A stretch of 64,000 nucleotides of DNA from Gracilibacillus salinarum (lineage in GTDB: Bacteria > Bacillota > Bacilli > Bacillales > Amphibacillaceae). The notes under the pieces are model-generated. The model ran no database searches. It worked only from the letters and a program-made list of their open reading frames with translations, and was not told the origin of the DNA. Below, one piece after another: positions 63,742-64,000 of this stretch (the stretch's first letter is position 1; every line of letters starts with the position of its first letter). Location of the stretch: positions 1,612,001 to 1,676,000 of the forward strand of contig NZ_CP095071.1 in NCBI RefSeq assembly GCF_022919575.1. Direction: 5' to 3'. The position numbers and the translations under genes are program-made.

Positions 63742-64000
63742 ATGGAGATCAAAGAAAAAGTAGCTGTCATCACAGGAGGAGCATCCGGCATTGGGTTTGC
63801 CACAGCCAAATTACTTGCTGAAAAAGGGGCAAAAATAGTAGTCGCTGACTATAACAAAGAAGCTGGTGAAGCAGCCAAACAGGAAATAGCGAACAGCGGT
63901 GCAGAAGCAATATTTGTGGATGCTGATGTATCTAACGAAGAGAATGTAAAAAGAATGATTGATACCGCTGTCGAACAATTTGGACAGGTCGATATTATTT
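63742..64000 (+). CDS. Short-chain dehydrogenase/reductase (cut by window edge)
   Basis: First 86 residues only. Begins MEIKEKVAVITGGASGIGFA with the TGGASGIG cofactor loop and an Asp after beta-2 (VVADYNKE), suggesting NAD. RBS AAGGAGGGAACATA before ATG 63742. Close in type to the SDR at 24863 (VAVVTGGSSGIGRAS). The 3' end, with the catalytic Tyr/Lys, lies outside the window. Confidence 0.9.
   Translation, partial: MEIKEKVAVITGGASGIGFATAKLLAEKGAKIVVADYNKEAGEAAKQEIANSGAEAIFVDADVSNEENVKRMIDTAVEQFGQVDII

Overview
The window looks like chromosome of a low-GC Gram-positive bacterium of the family Bacillaceae. It has strong AGGAGG-type ribosome sites, frequent GTG and TTG starts, CcpA-type cre sites, a SigX-like ECF sigma factor, and homologues of Bacillus YtoQ, GtaB, MnaA, HtpX, YesM/YesN and LplABC. 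A pectin-degrading, Gracilibacillus-like soil or saline bacillus would fit, but the genus is a guess. No tRNA, rRNA, CRISPR, IS transposase or prophage gene was seen.

Layout. 1-6923 (minus): a YesM/YesN-type two-component system followed by an LplA/B/C-type oligosaccharide ABC importer; the last permease is cut by the window edge. 7016-8872: an O-antigen-ligase-like membrane protein. 9723-18768: mostly single housekeeping or metabolic genes (lactate permease, D-amino acid aminotransferase, quinone oxidoreductase, GGDEF-EAL protein, VOC protein, polysaccharide deacetylase, NCS2 permease). 18955-20302: an ECF sigma/anti-sigma pair behind an autoregulatory-looking promoter. 20874-23795: a secreted rhamnogalacturonan lyase with an upstream cre site. 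23867-31858: GNAT, SDR, YdcF-like, HtpX, DedA-like, Dus, glutaminase and YtoQ genes. 33424-42311: a secreted pectate lyase, two AraC-type regulators and two paralogous solute-binding lipoproteins without permeases. 42555-48894: surface-polysaccharide precursor genes (nucleotidyltransferase, Ugd, MnaA, GtaB, an LCP ligase) plus CysQ, nearly all single genes with their own terminators. 48921-57091: membrane proteins and an ABC-LytTR-DUF3021 operon, a PAS-STAS protein and a DUF2207 protein. 57176-63231 (minus): an ABC importer with two cytosine-deaminase-like amidohydrolases and a GntR regulator. An SDR gene runs off the right edge.

How it works together. The YesMN/Lpl cluster, the rhamnogalacturonan lyase, the pectate lyase and the AraC/solute-binding genes fit a pectin-utilisation programme: secreted lyases cut the polymer, lipoproteins capture the oligomers, AraC-type regulators induce, and CcpA represses through cre sites. 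The amidohydrolase cluster is probably uptake and hydrolysis of a pyrimidine-like nitrogen compound. It carries two near-identical 20-bp palindromes, one before the GntR gene and one before the ABC ATPase gene, which I propose as GntR operators.

The most unusual content is non-coding. (A) A 155-bp multi-hairpin element and its internally deleted derivatives occur at eight places, usually at gene 3' ends, and in two cases supply the C-terminal codons of the neighbouring gene. (B) MITE-like mosaic elements with about 19-bp inverted ends occur at three places plus a fragment. (C) Two minisatellites occur, 52 bp x 8 and 51 bp x 9; the 51-bp one is open on both strands. (D) A composite terminator/minisatellite module is present at two distant sites.
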